Source: Furfurilactobacillus curtus
GTDB taxonomy: Bacteria; Bacillota; Bacilli; Lactobacillales; Lactobacillaceae
Assembly (NCBI RefSeq): GCF_045862785.1
Contig: NZ_BQXO01000005.1
Location: 60,325 to 124,324, forward strand
Length of the DNA: 64,000 bases
Reading direction: 5' to 3'
Position 1 is the first letter of the stretch. Each line of letters starts with the position of its first letter. This document shows positions 1-8,169 of this stretch, piece after piece. The notes below the pieces were generated by a model. It searched no databases. It saw nothing but the letters and a program-made list of their open reading frames with translations, and had not been told where the DNA came from. The translations under genes and the position numbers were made by a program.

Positions 1-57
1 GACACTTTTGTCATTTTTCATTATACTTTGTCATGCATTTGAAATGGGGGACCGACT

Positions 58-564
58 ATCGTAACACGTATACATCCTTATATTCACTTCCCCAACGCCA
101 AAGCCGCAATGAGCTACTACCAAGAAGTTTTTGGGGCAACCGATTTATTTCGGATTCCGGTTACGGAAGCAACTGCGCGGGAATTGGACTTAATTGATCC
201 TAATCTAGAAGATTCAACAATTCATGGTGGTTTTCGCGTTATGGGTTCACAGATTCTGTGTGCGGATGATTTCATGGATCAGCCACAGCACGCAACAAAT
301 ATTGCGATTATGCTGGACTTTAACGCTGACGACAGTGAAGAAGTTGTGCAAGCACAAAAATTCTTTGATCGAGTGGCAAACTCGGGGCGCGTGCGGGTAA
401 CTAATTCGTTTAGTGCTGCTTATTTCACTGGCAAACGTGGTGAATTTACTGACGAGTACGGCGTTAACTGGATCGTTAGTTGTCGACCACACAACTGGAT
501 TGAACACACTCCGGTGATTTCTGGCGATCAGAGTATTGCCCCAATGCAGGACACGCCTAGTTAG
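58..564 (+). CDS. PhnB-like VOC superfamily (glyoxalase-fold) protein
   Basis: The protein belongs to the vicinal-oxygen-chelate fold, in the PhnB / 3-demethylubiquinone methyltransferase-like branch. It shows the typical opening Pro-Tyr-(beta strand)-Phe-x-x-Ala-x-x-Ala-Met-Ser-Tyr-Tyr and the YQEVFGA motif, then a GGFRVMGS strand and a C-terminal YGVNWIVSC strand. Substrate unknown; members are small cytoplasmic dimers. The first in-frame ATG (109) would remove the first beta strand, which is encoded from base 61. The reading frame is open back to a TGA at 40-42, and the only codon resembling a start is ATC at 58, about 6 bases after a GGGGGA stretch. I therefore place the start there as a probable non-standard codon or an ATG lost by mutation. 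It converges on the alcohol dehydrogenase. Confidence 0.75.
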   Translation: MVTRIHPYIHFPNAKAAMSYYQEVFGATDLFRIPVTEATARELDLIDPNLEDSTIHGGFRVMGSQILCADDFMDQPQHATNIAIMLDFNADDSEEVVQAQKFFDRVANSGRVRVTNSFSAAYFTGKRGEFTDEYGVNWIVSCRPHNWIEHTPVISGDQSIAPMQDTPS

Positions 565-589
565 GGCTAACTAAATAAAGCAGAAGCAA

Positions 590-687
590 AAAGAGAGCGG
601 GACATAAGTCACTTGACTTATATCCCGCTTTTTGACGATTTAGATTGGAAATGAAATTTAGTTTTTGGTTTTGTCCCAGACTCTTTT
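590..687. repeat. Intergenic palindromic repeat, GGGACATAAGT family, copy 1
   Basis: Left part: GAGCGGGACATAAGTCA followed by its near-perfect reverse complement, forming a long hairpin. Right part: a conserved TTTTGACGATTTAGATT stretch ending in TTGTCCCAGACTCTTT, whose GTCCCAGACTC can pair with the left end GAGAGCGGGAC. The same arrangement occurs near 6361, 12001, 21995 and 50589. This copy fills the gap between two convergent genes and could end transcription from both sides. Confidence 0.8.
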
Positions 688-698
688 ATAAATGAGCA

Positions 699-1721
699 TT
701 AGTTGTTGTGAACAAAGTCAACCACATTACGCCCAACCACTGTGTTGTCCTTTAATTCTTGAATCATATCGTTGATTTCTGATAACTTGCGGGTGCGAAC
801 GATTGGGTGAACCAAGCCTTCAGCACCGAATTGGAATGTTTCAGCTAAATCTTGACGAGTCCCAACGAGTGAACCAGCAACGACGATACCGTCGAGCACT
901 GTCTTAGCAATGTTCAATTGCATGTCACCTTGTGGTAAAGCAACGGCAACTAGCTTACCATCTGGGCGCAATGAGTCAACGGCTTGGTCAAAGGCTGAAG
1001 TTGTAACGGCAGTCACTAAAGCAGCGTGAACTCCACCGACTTTTTCTTGAATTTGTTCGTCAACGTTGCCATCGTGACGGTTAATTAAGATATCTGCGCC
1101 AGCTTGTTTAGCGGCTTCCAACTTGTCTGGGTTCCCATCAACAGCAATGACGTGCGCGCCAAAAACGTGTTTAGCGTATTGGATGGCCAAGTTACCTAAA
1201 CCACCGGCGCCAACAACAGAGACCCATTGGCCTGGCTTAACGTCAGCCACTTTAATGGCTTTGTACATTGTTACCCCGGCACAAGTTAAGGAGGTGGCTT
1301 CCACTGGATCTAGGCCATCGGGCACCTTAACGGCGTAGTTGGCATCCACAATGACCTGTTCAGCCATGGCGCCATCAACGGTAAAGCCTGAATTTTGCAC
1401 CTGACGGCAGAATGTTTCGCGACCAGTTAAACAATATTCACAATGACCACAGCCCTTGAAGAACCAAGCGATAGAGACCCGATCCCCTACTTTAACGGCG
1501 TCCACGCCATCGGCCACTTTAGAGACGATCCCAACGCCTTCGTGTCCAATGATTCGTCCAGGCTTGTCACCGAAGTCACCGGCGGCAACGTGTAAATCAG
1601 TATGGCAAAGACCACAATATTCAACATCAACAAGTGCTTCACCAGGTTTTAAATCACGTAAGGTAACATCTTTAACATCGACGAAGCCATCAACATTATC
1701 GCGAACAACAGCAGCTTTCAT
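699..1721 (-). CDS. adhP: Zinc-dependent alcohol dehydrogenase (AdhP/AdhA type)
   Basis: Cytoplasmic medium-chain dehydrogenase (340 residues, usual length) that interconverts alcohols and aldehydes with NAD(H). Catalytic zinc ligands are seen in CGLCHTDLH (Cys39) and GHE (His60-Glu61). The structural zinc lobe has four cysteines in the stretch 91-105 (CGHCEYC...FC). The Rossmann glycine motif GAGGLG lies near residue 172. The ATG follows AAGGAGATC. A TGATATGAT extended -10 lies about 50 bases upstream on the same strand. It stands alone and converges on the VOC gene. It probably works beside AdhE in aldehyde reduction and redox balance; the precise substrate is not deducible. Confidence 0.93.
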   Translation of the reverse strand: MKAAVVRDNVDGFVDVKDVTLRDLKPGEALVDVEYCGLCHTDLHVAAGDFGDKPGRIIGHEGVGIVSKVADGVDAVKVGDRVSIAWFFKGCGHCEYCLTGRETFCRQVQNSGFTVDGAMAEQVIVDANYAVKVPDGLDPVEATSLTCAGVTMYKAIKVADVKPGQWVSVVGAGGLGNLAIQYAKHVFGAHVIAVDGNPDKLEAAKQAGADILINRHDGNVDEQIQEKVGGVHAALVTAVTTSAFDQAVDSLRPDGKLVAVALPQGDMQLNIAKTVLDGIVVAGSLVGTRQDLAETFQFGAEGLVHPIVRTRKLSEINDMIQELKDNTVVGRNVVDFVHNN

Positions 1722-2104
1722 GAATTGATCTCCTTTTGATTAGAACTAATTTTTGCTTTCAACAGTTTAATCATATCAGGAAGACTCTGAAAATTAAAGT
1801 GAATTGATGAGCATTTGCAAACTTTTTTCATCATTTATCTGTCTGTGAAAAACAAAAATGTGGATAAATCGTTTTTTTAATCACAATTAGTAAGGAATTT
1901 TCATTATCGAATTTGTGAATAACACTTAAAAGACTCTAATCCACAATTGACCAAAGCTTGGTAGATCTGATTATGATTGTCGACCGAAATCGATACGCAC
2001 CGCTAGTTTTAAGGCCCAAACTAATTATCCGCGACTGGAATGTGTATGGCGTGATAGAATGGCCTTAAGGACGCGAATCGTGCAAAATTAAGGAGCGGAT
2101 TTTT
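1722..2104. promoter_or_regulatory. Divergent intergenic region between adhP and the MFS gene
   Basis: No gene is seen. For adhP (minus strand) an extended -10, TGATATGAT, is at 1770-1778. The AT-rich centre (about 1840-1935) contains TTGTGAATAACACTT, which resembles half of a Rex operator (TTGTGAA-N4-TTCACAA), but the right half is poor. AAGGAG at 2089-2095 is the ribosome binding site of the MFS gene. Confidence 0.4.
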
Positions 2105-3295
2105 CTGAAAGTCCAACGCAAAGACATCAAATTTAGTTGGTTATTTGTTGCCTCACTGTTAAACAATGCGGGTGCGAGTTTTCTTTGGCCATTAACGACC
2201 ATTTATTTACATAACTACCTCCACGAATCATTAACGTTAGCTGGTTGGGTATTATTAGGAATGTCGCTTATGATGATCGTCGGTGACTCAGTTGGTGGAT
2301 ACTTATTTGATCATTGGAAACCTTGGCAGACTGGGATTATGTCGGCGGCGCTAGCGACCCTCGGCGTCGTTGCCTTGATTTTTTGGCACGGCTGGCCCGT
2401 TTATGGCTTGCTACTGTTGGTAATCGGGTTCGGTGATGGCGTCAACATGACGATTTTAAACTCTTTGGCAACGTGGGTGACGACAACTTCAACGCGGCAC
2501 GTGTTCAATATGCTCTATGTTGCGATGAATATTGGGGTGGTGATTGGCACCTTAATCGTTGGTTACGCGATCAAATTCGGCATCACCACGGTCTTTATCA
2601 TTGCCGCGGTATGCTATGCTGCGTTGACGTTAGTGGTAACGTTACATTTCAATGTAGCGCCTAAGACACACCGTGCTAAAAGCCAAGTTGCAAGCCAACG
2701 TCGCACCCAGATGCCTTTACTGGTGGGCCTGATTTTGTTGCTGCTATTGGCAATTAACTTAGCATATTCCCAGTGGGAGAGTGTTATTTCCGTGCACATG
2801 ACCAATCTGGGGATTCCCGTGTTGAATTACAGTTTACTGTGGACGCTAAATGGCCTGATTATCGTGATCTGCCAGCCTTTTATCACACGGTTTAGTGAGC
2901 GTTTCCGCATTGAAAATGTCATTTTGGTAGGAATTACATTATTTGCAGCTTCATTTTTCATGCTGATTTTTGCTCGCAGTTATGTAGCGTTTATTGTGAC
3001 CATGATCGTGCTAACGTTCGGGGAAATGATTGGTCACCCAGCTTTACCGGCGTGGATTGCGGTCAAAGCCCCCGCTACCGAGGCTGGAAGATATCAAGGC
3101 TTCTCTAACATCGCGATTGCTTTTGGCCGGGCAATTGGCCCCTTATTCGGTGGACTTATGCTGGACTATGCGACATTTTCGAAGCTGTTTTTGGCTGTCG
3201 GAATTGTTCAAATGATCGCGCTATTTGCGGTCTATGGCCGGGCGCACTTTGAACGGCAACGAAAAACAGATGTGGCTAAGAATGCCCGTGACTAA
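2105..3295 (+). CDS. MFS transporter, 12-helix multidrug-type, probable CTG start
   Basis: Integral membrane major facilitator protein. From 2105 it is 396 residues, the normal size for a 12-helix MFS. Helix 1 (LFVASLLNNAGASFLWPL) and the start of helix 2 lie upstream of the first ATG (2261), so that ATG cannot be the real start. The segment around GDSVGGYLFDHW matches the helix 2-3 loop motif, and GRAIGPLFGGLMLDY near the C-terminus is the equivalent half-motif. AAGGAG at 2089-2095 lies 9 bases before an in-frame CTG; no ATG, GTG or TTG is available, so CTG (or ATT at 2099) is the likely initiation codon. Substrate unknown; single-gene unit. Confidence 0.85.
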   Translation: MKVQRKDIKFSWLFVASLLNNAGASFLWPLTTIYLHNYLHESLTLAGWVLLGMSLMMIVGDSVGGYLFDHWKPWQTGIMSAALATLGVVALIFWHGWPVYGLLLLVIGFGDGVNMTILNSLATWVTTTSTRHVFNMLYVAMNIGVVIGTLIVGYAIKFGITTVFIIAAVCYAALTLVVTLHFNVAPKTHRAKSQVASQRRTQMPLLVGLILLLLLAINLAYSQWESVISVHMTNLGIPVLNYSLLWTLNGLIIVICQPFITRFSERFRIENVILVGITLFAASFFMLIFARSYVAFIVTMIVLTFGEMIGHPALPAWIAVKAPATEAGRYQGFSNIAIAFGRAIGPLFGGLMLDYATFSKLFLAVGIVQMIALFAVYGRAHFERQRKTDVAKNARD

Positions 3296-3340
3296 TCAGG
3301 TACCATTGAGAGTTAAAAGAAGCTTAGTTTGGATAACGTT

Positions 3341-3380
3341 AAAATCGCCGCTTCCCCAGTAATAAGGGAGCGACGATTTT
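3341..3380. terminator. Bidirectional terminator between MFS gene and nrdI
   Basis: AAAATCG-CGCTTCCC pairs with GGGAGCG-CGATTTT around a short loop, flanked by A and T runs on either side, so it can serve both convergent genes. Confidence 0.75.
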
Positions 3381-3407
3381 TGGCGTTAATTTAATGCAGC
3401 GATAGCT

Positions 3408-3866
3408 TTAAATCTGATTGGTTCGATCAACTAAAACGTTATAAACTCGTTTAACGTCAGCATTAGTACCACGGAGTTCATAATCGGCCAAGAACGGGAA
3501 GCCATAATCATTTGCGTATCGACGCGCAGTTAAACAATATTGCTCGTTGAAGTTACGGTTGCCGGATCCAACAACGCCAAGGCAGTGCTGACGATTGTTA
3601 CCGTAAGCAATGTATTCACCTAGCACGTTGGTCATCAATTCCTTAACGCCGTTATCAATGCCATTTCCACCGTCTAAATAGGTGGGAACAAAGGCAAAGT
3701 AAGGCACTGTTTCGTGTGTAAAATCTGTTTGTTCAGAAATTTCTACAGCGTTAACTTCTGGTTGATTAGTGTCGGCGATATGTTGTTGTTTCGCATATTC
3801 AGTCAGGTGTTGGATGAAATTGCGTGTATTTCCTTCGATTGAAATGTAGCGAATGTTTAAAGCCAT
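3408..3866 (-). CDS. nrdI: NrdI-like flavodoxin (ribonucleotide reductase maturation)
   Basis: 152-residue flavodoxin-fold protein. NrdI supplies the oxidant that assembles the Mn2-tyrosyl radical cofactor of the class Ib ribonucleotide reductase subunit NrdF. Family traits seen are the N-terminal beta strand followed by SIEGNTRNF (FMN phosphate loop) and VVGSGNRNFNEQYC (flavin-contacting loop, residues about 99-112). The ATG follows AAAGGAGCG. NrdE, NrdF and NrdH are not next to it, so it is a stand-alone copy; some lactobacilli carry such scattered paralogues. The family is clear, the assignment to cofactor maturation is by homology. Confidence 0.8.
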   Translation of the reverse strand: MALNIRYISIEGNTRNFIQHLTEYAKQQHIADTNQPEVNAVEISEQTDFTHETVPYFAFVPTYLDGGNGIDNGVKELMTNVLGEYIAYGNNRQHCLGVVGSGNRNFNEQYCLTARRYANDYGFPFLADYELRGTNADVKRVYNVLVDRTNQI

Positions 3867-4010
3867 CGTGCCACGCTCCTTTGCAAAAGTTCAGGACTAA
3901 TTGTTCAAAGTTTACAGCACGATGTTTTTAGAAACCAGTCTTGACGAAATTAAATCCATGGTCAAGTCATGGTCCAGATGGCGTAAACTGGGTGATAGTG
4001 GAGGAATGAC

Positions 4011-4823
4011 ATGGAACAATATTTAATTGTGACCGATATCGATGGTACCTTGATTCCTAAGACGCAACAAGTCTCTGATTTGACGCAAGCAGTGTTTCGT
4101 AAATTACAGGCACAAGGGCATGAGATTTACGTGGCAACGGGGCGGATGTTGGCCTTGGCACGGTCAATCACCGACCAGTTCACGATTCCGATGGGAATCA
4201 TTAGCGCTAATGGTGCTGTTATCGCCCAGGATAATCAAGTTAAGACGCACTTATTAGGGCAAGCTGCTGCGCTAGCTGCATACGACATCTGTGATCATTT
4301 AGATTTAACGATGCGGTTATTTACGTTAACAGATACGTATCACAACTCTCGCGACGAATCAGCATTAGCACACATGCGATTTTTGCGTAAACGGGTGCCA
4401 ACTTCAAGAATGATTCCACTGAAATCACGCACCGATGTCTTAGTTATTGCTGATCAAGTGACAAACGGTCTGGCGGTCAATCGGGCAGTCGATAATCGTT
4501 TAATTCAAGCCCGTCGTGAGTTTATGGAAACGGGCCTATTTTCGTTATCAGCATCAAGTGAAACCAACATTGAGCTGATTCCCAAAGGGATTAGTAAAGC
4601 GACGGCGTTAAAACAAGTGCAACAACAATTAGGGATCGACGGGGATCATACGATTGTTTTTGGTAATGGGTTAAATGATGTCCCGATGTTTAAGGCGGCC
4701 ACGACCAGCGTTGCCATGGCCGATGCGCCACAGGCGGTTTTAGACGCAGCAACTGCCATCACGGAACCGGTCAATCAAGATGGGGTACCGCGCTTTTTGA
4801 TGAACCGGTTCAAAATGAATTAA
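4011..4823 (+). CDS. Cof-type HAD-superfamily phosphatase
   Basis: 270 residues, normal for the Cof/YidA group of cytoplasmic sugar-phosphate or nucleotide phosphatases. Motif I is DIDGT (nucleophile Asp9, acid Asp11), motif II is in VATGR, the motif III lysine is in ELIPKGISKATAL, and motif IV is FGNGLNDVPMF with the Mg-binding aspartate. The C2 cap lies between residues about 85 and 190. Translation starts at ATG after GGAGG. Substrate cannot be told from sequence. It stands alone, upstream of the HpaB-like gene. Confidence 0.88.
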   Translation: MEQYLIVTDIDGTLIPKTQQVSDLTQAVFRKLQAQGHEIYVATGRMLALARSITDQFTIPMGIISANGAVIAQDNQVKTHLLGQAAALAAYDICDHLDLTMRLFTLTDTYHNSRDESALAHMRFLRKRVPTSRMIPLKSRTDVLVIADQVTNGLAVNRAVDNRLIQARREFMETGLFSLSASSETNIELIPKGISKATALKQVQQQLGIDGDHTIVFGNGLNDVPMFKAATTSVAMADAPQAVLDAATAITEPVNQDGVPRFLMNRFKMN

Positions 4824-4936
4824 GCCCGTAGACGAAATTTATGCAAACGCTGCCATATTTCTATGTCATACTAGTAAGTGAACTACGGCACAAGGCCGTA
4901 GAGCGGGTTTAAATATCAACTTGAGAGGTTACAACA

Positions 4937-6352
4937 ATGATTAATCCAACAGATTTAGATGACGGTCGGACGATCTATTTAGATGGCAGACGAGTGGAAA
5001 AACCTTCGTCGGTTAAGTTGTTTACTGATACCTTGACCTATGTAAATGCGTATTATCGTTTGCAACAAGAGCAACCAACCACTCATTTATATGATGACCA
5101 TGGGACGCCAACCGACATCGTCTTCAAGACGCCTAAGACAGCAGCGGATTTAGCCGCTAAACGCCGTGTCTATCAAGAGATCGCCAGCGTTGCCTATGGC
5201 ATGTTGGGTCGAACCCCAGATTTTATTGACTCAGGAATGGCCACGCTAGCAGCACATAGTGAGTTTTTAGGCCATAATCAATATACGGACTTTGCGGCTA
5301 ATGCTAAGGCTTACGCGGAGCGGATTAAACGCGATGACGTGTTTGTTTCTCATGCGTTGCAAAACCCACAAATTGATCGAGCCCAGGATTTGCATGAAAT
5401 TACTCAAGGCGCACCTGGTGTTCATGCCACTGAAGTGACCGATGAAGGAATTTATGTCAGTGGCGCCAAAATGGTAAATACATTGGCTCCATTGTCTAAT
5501 GAACTATTGATTTTTAATACGCCTAGCTTGGTTACCGGCGATGATGACTATGCTTTGGCTTTCTGGCTGCCAAATAATGCAAACGGTTTGAAGATTGTGT
5601 GTCGCAAACCATTTAATCGACCCGGACACAGCACCAAAGACTACCCACTGTCGAATGCATTTGATGAGATTGATGCGTACATTATTTTTGATCATGTGTT
5701 TGTACCATGGACGCACGTCTTTGTCTTCCAGAATGTTGCGATGTCAAACAGATTCTTTATTGACAGTGGGCTATTTCAACACACAACGCATCAAGATCAA
5801 TCACGGGGGGCCGTCAAATTTGAATTTGTCACGACCCTGGCAATTGAATTAGCTCAAAAACTTGGCGTTGACCGTTACTTGAATGTCCAAGAGATGTTAG
5901 GCGGACTGACCGCTAATCTAGAATTGGTGCGCGGCGCACTGATTAATTCAGAATTGACAGGGAAGGTTGACGAGGCTGGGTTGTTTGGGCCTAATGTTCA
6001 ACCGTTACTGGCGATTCGAGCGCAGTTGCCGAAGATGTATCAGGAGGCAATTCTAACGATTCAAAAAATTGGCGCGGGCTCGATGATGGGAGTGCCCGAT
6101 TTCCGTGATTTTGGCGGGGATTTGGGTGAAACGTTACGTGCTGTCATGGGAAGCCATTTAATGGATGCGCAAACTCGGGCAAAACTGCTCAATTTAGGCT
6201 GGGATGTCACCGGTGAAAGTTTTGGCCAACGCCAATTGATGTATGAATACTATCATGGTGGTGATCCTGTACGGATTCGTGCTTCGCATTATCAAGATGA
6301 AGATCTCACAAATGGCCGGAAAATGCTAGCTGACGTGATGAAGAAAAGTTAA
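4937..6352 (+). CDS. HpaB-family FADH2-dependent monooxygenase
   Basis: 471 residues, the size of the large component of 4-hydroxyphenylacetate 3-hydroxylase, which uses FADH2 and O2 to ortho-hydroxylate phenolic compounds. The acyl-CoA-dehydrogenase-like fold is visible: helical N-terminal domain (FTDTLTYVNAYY), central beta barrel (GIYVSGAKMVNTLAP, DHVFVPWTHVF) and C-terminal helical bundle (IGAGSMMGVPDFRDFGGDLG). ATG follows GAGAGG. No flavin reductase (HpaC) gene is adjacent, so the reduced flavin must come from elsewhere. The true substrate in a lactobacillus is unknown; phenolic acid metabolism is an inference. Confidence 0.82.
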   Translation: MINPTDLDDGRTIYLDGRRVEKPSSVKLFTDTLTYVNAYYRLQQEQPTTHLYDDHGTPTDIVFKTPKTAADLAAKRRVYQEIASVAYGMLGRTPDFIDSGMATLAAHSEFLGHNQYTDFAANAKAYAERIKRDDVFVSHALQNPQIDRAQDLHEITQGAPGVHATEVTDEGIYVSGAKMVNTLAPLSNELLIFNTPSLVTGDDDYALAFWLPNNANGLKIVCRKPFNRPGHSTKDYPLSNAFDEIDAYIIFDHVFVPWTHVFVFQNVAMSNRFFIDSGLFQHTTHQDQSRGAVKFEFVTTLAIELAQKLGVDRYLNVQEMLGGLTANLELVRGALINSELTGKVDEAGLFGPNVQPLLAIRAQLPKMYQEAILTIQKIGAGSMMGVPDFRDFGGDLGETLRAVMGSHLMDAQTRAKLLNLGWDVTGESFGQRQLMYEYYHGGDPVRIRASHYQDEDLTNGRKMLADVMKKS

Positions 6353-6360
6353 CGTAAGCA

Positions 6361-6440
6361 AAAAGAGAGCGGGACATAAGTCACTTGACTTATGTCCCGC
6401 GTTTTGACTATTTAGATTTTAGTTTTGTCCCAGACTCATT
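6361..6440. repeat. Intergenic palindromic repeat, GGGACATAAGT family, copy 2
   Basis: Almost the same as copy 1: AAAAGAGAGCGGGACATAAG, its reverse complement, the GTTTTGACTATTTAGATTTT spacer and the closing TTGTCCCAGACTC. It again separates convergent genes (HpaB-like and CNNM) and can fold into a strong terminator-like hairpin. Confidence 0.85.
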
Positions 6441-6459
6441 TTCGATTAGTTAGATTAAA

Positions 6460-7833
6460 TTATGCATCATGTTCATCCGTCGAAGAGTCAATTGCCTCAC
6501 CTTGACTAACCGGCTTTCGAATCACTTCAAACCAATTGATATAGGCGTTCTCGTAATCAAGGGCAGTAAACTGAAAATCACCAATTTGGTAATGATCACC
6601 GGCTTTGATATCAGGTTCTTTTTCGATAATGTAGCCGGTCAAAGTGACCACTTCTGATTCTTCAAAAGCTTTGATATCCGTCTGGAAGTAACGTTCGAAA
6701 TCGTAGAGTGTCATTTTACCGGAGACGTGATAAGAACCATCGTCTTGTTTAAAGATATATTCATCAGAGACATCGTCGATTTCATCATGAACGGTGCCAA
6801 ACAATTCTTCGTAAATATCTTTGTCTGTGACAATCCCAGAGGTCCCCCCGTATTCATCGACGACGACGACGATTGGCGTCTGTTTGATAATCATTTGTTG
6901 TAAAACATCTTGGATCGGCATCGTTTCAGGTACAGTAATAATATTACGTAAAATCTTGGCAACACTGATGCTGTCATCAGCCTGACTCTGTCGAATGAGG
7001 TCGTAGTTGTAGACATAGCCTAGGATTTTATCCTTATCGCCGTCCGCAACAACTGGTAGGCGGCTAAATTGCTCAGTTAGATAAACCTGCAGGGCATCTT
7101 TAACCGTGTCGGTAACATCAATCACTTCCAGCTGAGTCCGATCGATCATGATGTCGCGGGCCACTTTATCATTCATTTCAAACGCCCGTTGCATGAAGAC
7201 GTAATCTTCCTGATCTAATTCACCACCCGTGACAGCATTACGCGACAGATTTAAAATTTCTGCCTGGCTAAAGGCTTCATCACTTTCCGATGCTGGTTGC
7301 ATCCCTAACATGCGAACAATCCCGTTTGCAGAGGTGTTCAATAGCCAGACGAATGGATAGAAGGCGACATGAAAATACCGCAAGGGAGTTACCACCACCA
7401 TCATGACCTGAAACGGTCGATCGATGGCGATATTTTTGGGGACGATTTCAGTGACGACGACTTCAAAGTATGTCAACAGAATAATCCCTACGATAGAACC
7501 AATTGCATGACCAACGGTGGCGTTTAAGCTCAAATGAGCAGCGCCAAATAGATCCATGAGTAGCTGAGCGACGGTTTCTTCACCGATCCACCCTAAGATA
7601 ATGCCACACAAAGTTGTCCCGACTTGAGTGGTTGATAAGTATTCATTTAAGTTGTGGACCATCCGTGTGGCCACATCAATTTTCTTAGATTTCTTGTCGC
7701 GTTTATCTTGCTCTTCTTCGAGGACACTAGGCCGCGTTTGGACTAACGCGAATTCAGCGGCAACGAAGAAGGTGGCAAACACGAATGTAATTAGCATGAT
7801 GATCAAATTACTAATTATCTGACCACTATCCAA
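6460..7833 (-). CDS. CNNM/CBS/CorC-HlyC domain membrane protein (hemolysin-C-like)
   Basis: Domain order: DUF21/CNNM transmembrane domain (about residues 1-190, opening with a hydrophobic ISNLIIMLITFVFATFFVAAEFAL), a pair of CBS domains (about 205-340, with MIDRTQLEVIDVTD and the VVVVDEYGGTSGIVT signature) and a CorC_HlyC FAD-like transporter-associated domain at the end. Family members are linked to Mg2+/Co2+ export. An upstream ATG at 7902 exists, but TTG at 7833 lies 8 bases after GGGGAA and a TATAAT-like -10 sits between the two (7870-7875), so I chose TTG (457 residues). Confidence 0.88.
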   Translation of the reverse strand: MDSGQIISNLIIMLITFVFATFFVAAEFALVQTRPSVLEEEQDKRDKKSKKIDVATRMVHNLNEYLSTTQVGTTLCGIILGWIGEETVAQLLMDLFGAAHLSLNATVGHAIGSIVGIILLTYFEVVVTEIVPKNIAIDRPFQVMMVVVTPLRYFHVAFYPFVWLLNTSANGIVRMLGMQPASESDEAFSQAEILNLSRNAVTGGELDQEDYVFMQRAFEMNDKVARDIMIDRTQLEVIDVTDTVKDALQVYLTEQFSRLPVVADGDKDKILGYVYNYDLIRQSQADDSISVAKILRNIITVPETMPIQDVLQQMIIKQTPIVVVVDEYGGTSGIVTDKDIYEELFGTVHDEIDDVSDEYIFKQDDGSYHVSGKMTLYDFERYFQTDIKAFEESEVVTLTGYIIEKEPDIKAGDHYQIGDFQFTALDYENAYINWFEVIRKPVSQGEAIDSSTDEHDA

Positions 7834-8169
7834 CGAATATTCCCCATTTCTTGTTACAAACCATACAACATTATAACGCGCAAGCAGTGTCGTGGCTATC
7901 ATGTCAGCAATTAAATCGGGTTCGTTTGATTTTATGGTTGAAGGCTAGGTACATATCCACCGGTCGGATGGACGCAATCTGACCGATCATTTGTAAGCGT
8001 GCATGATGTGGGCGAGTTGTTTTGATTCGCGTCAGGGGCTAGTTTGACGAGCGTTTGAATCTAAGATAGACCTGATTTTCAGTGGCCTTTCATGCGGGAA
8101 AACAGGTTTTGTGCGGTATAATGCCACTAAACCGGCGTGATTGTGGATCAGTAGAAGGGGGTATTGAAG
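7834..8169. promoter_or_regulatory. Divergent intergenic region, CNNM gene / nucleotidyltransferase gene
   Basis: No gene is seen. A -10 TATAAT on the minus strand lies at 7870-7875 for the CNNM gene, and a -10 TATAAT on the plus strand at 8117-8122 for the ANT(6)-like gene, both with weak -35 boxes. The middle of the gap shows no repeat. Confidence 0.5.
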
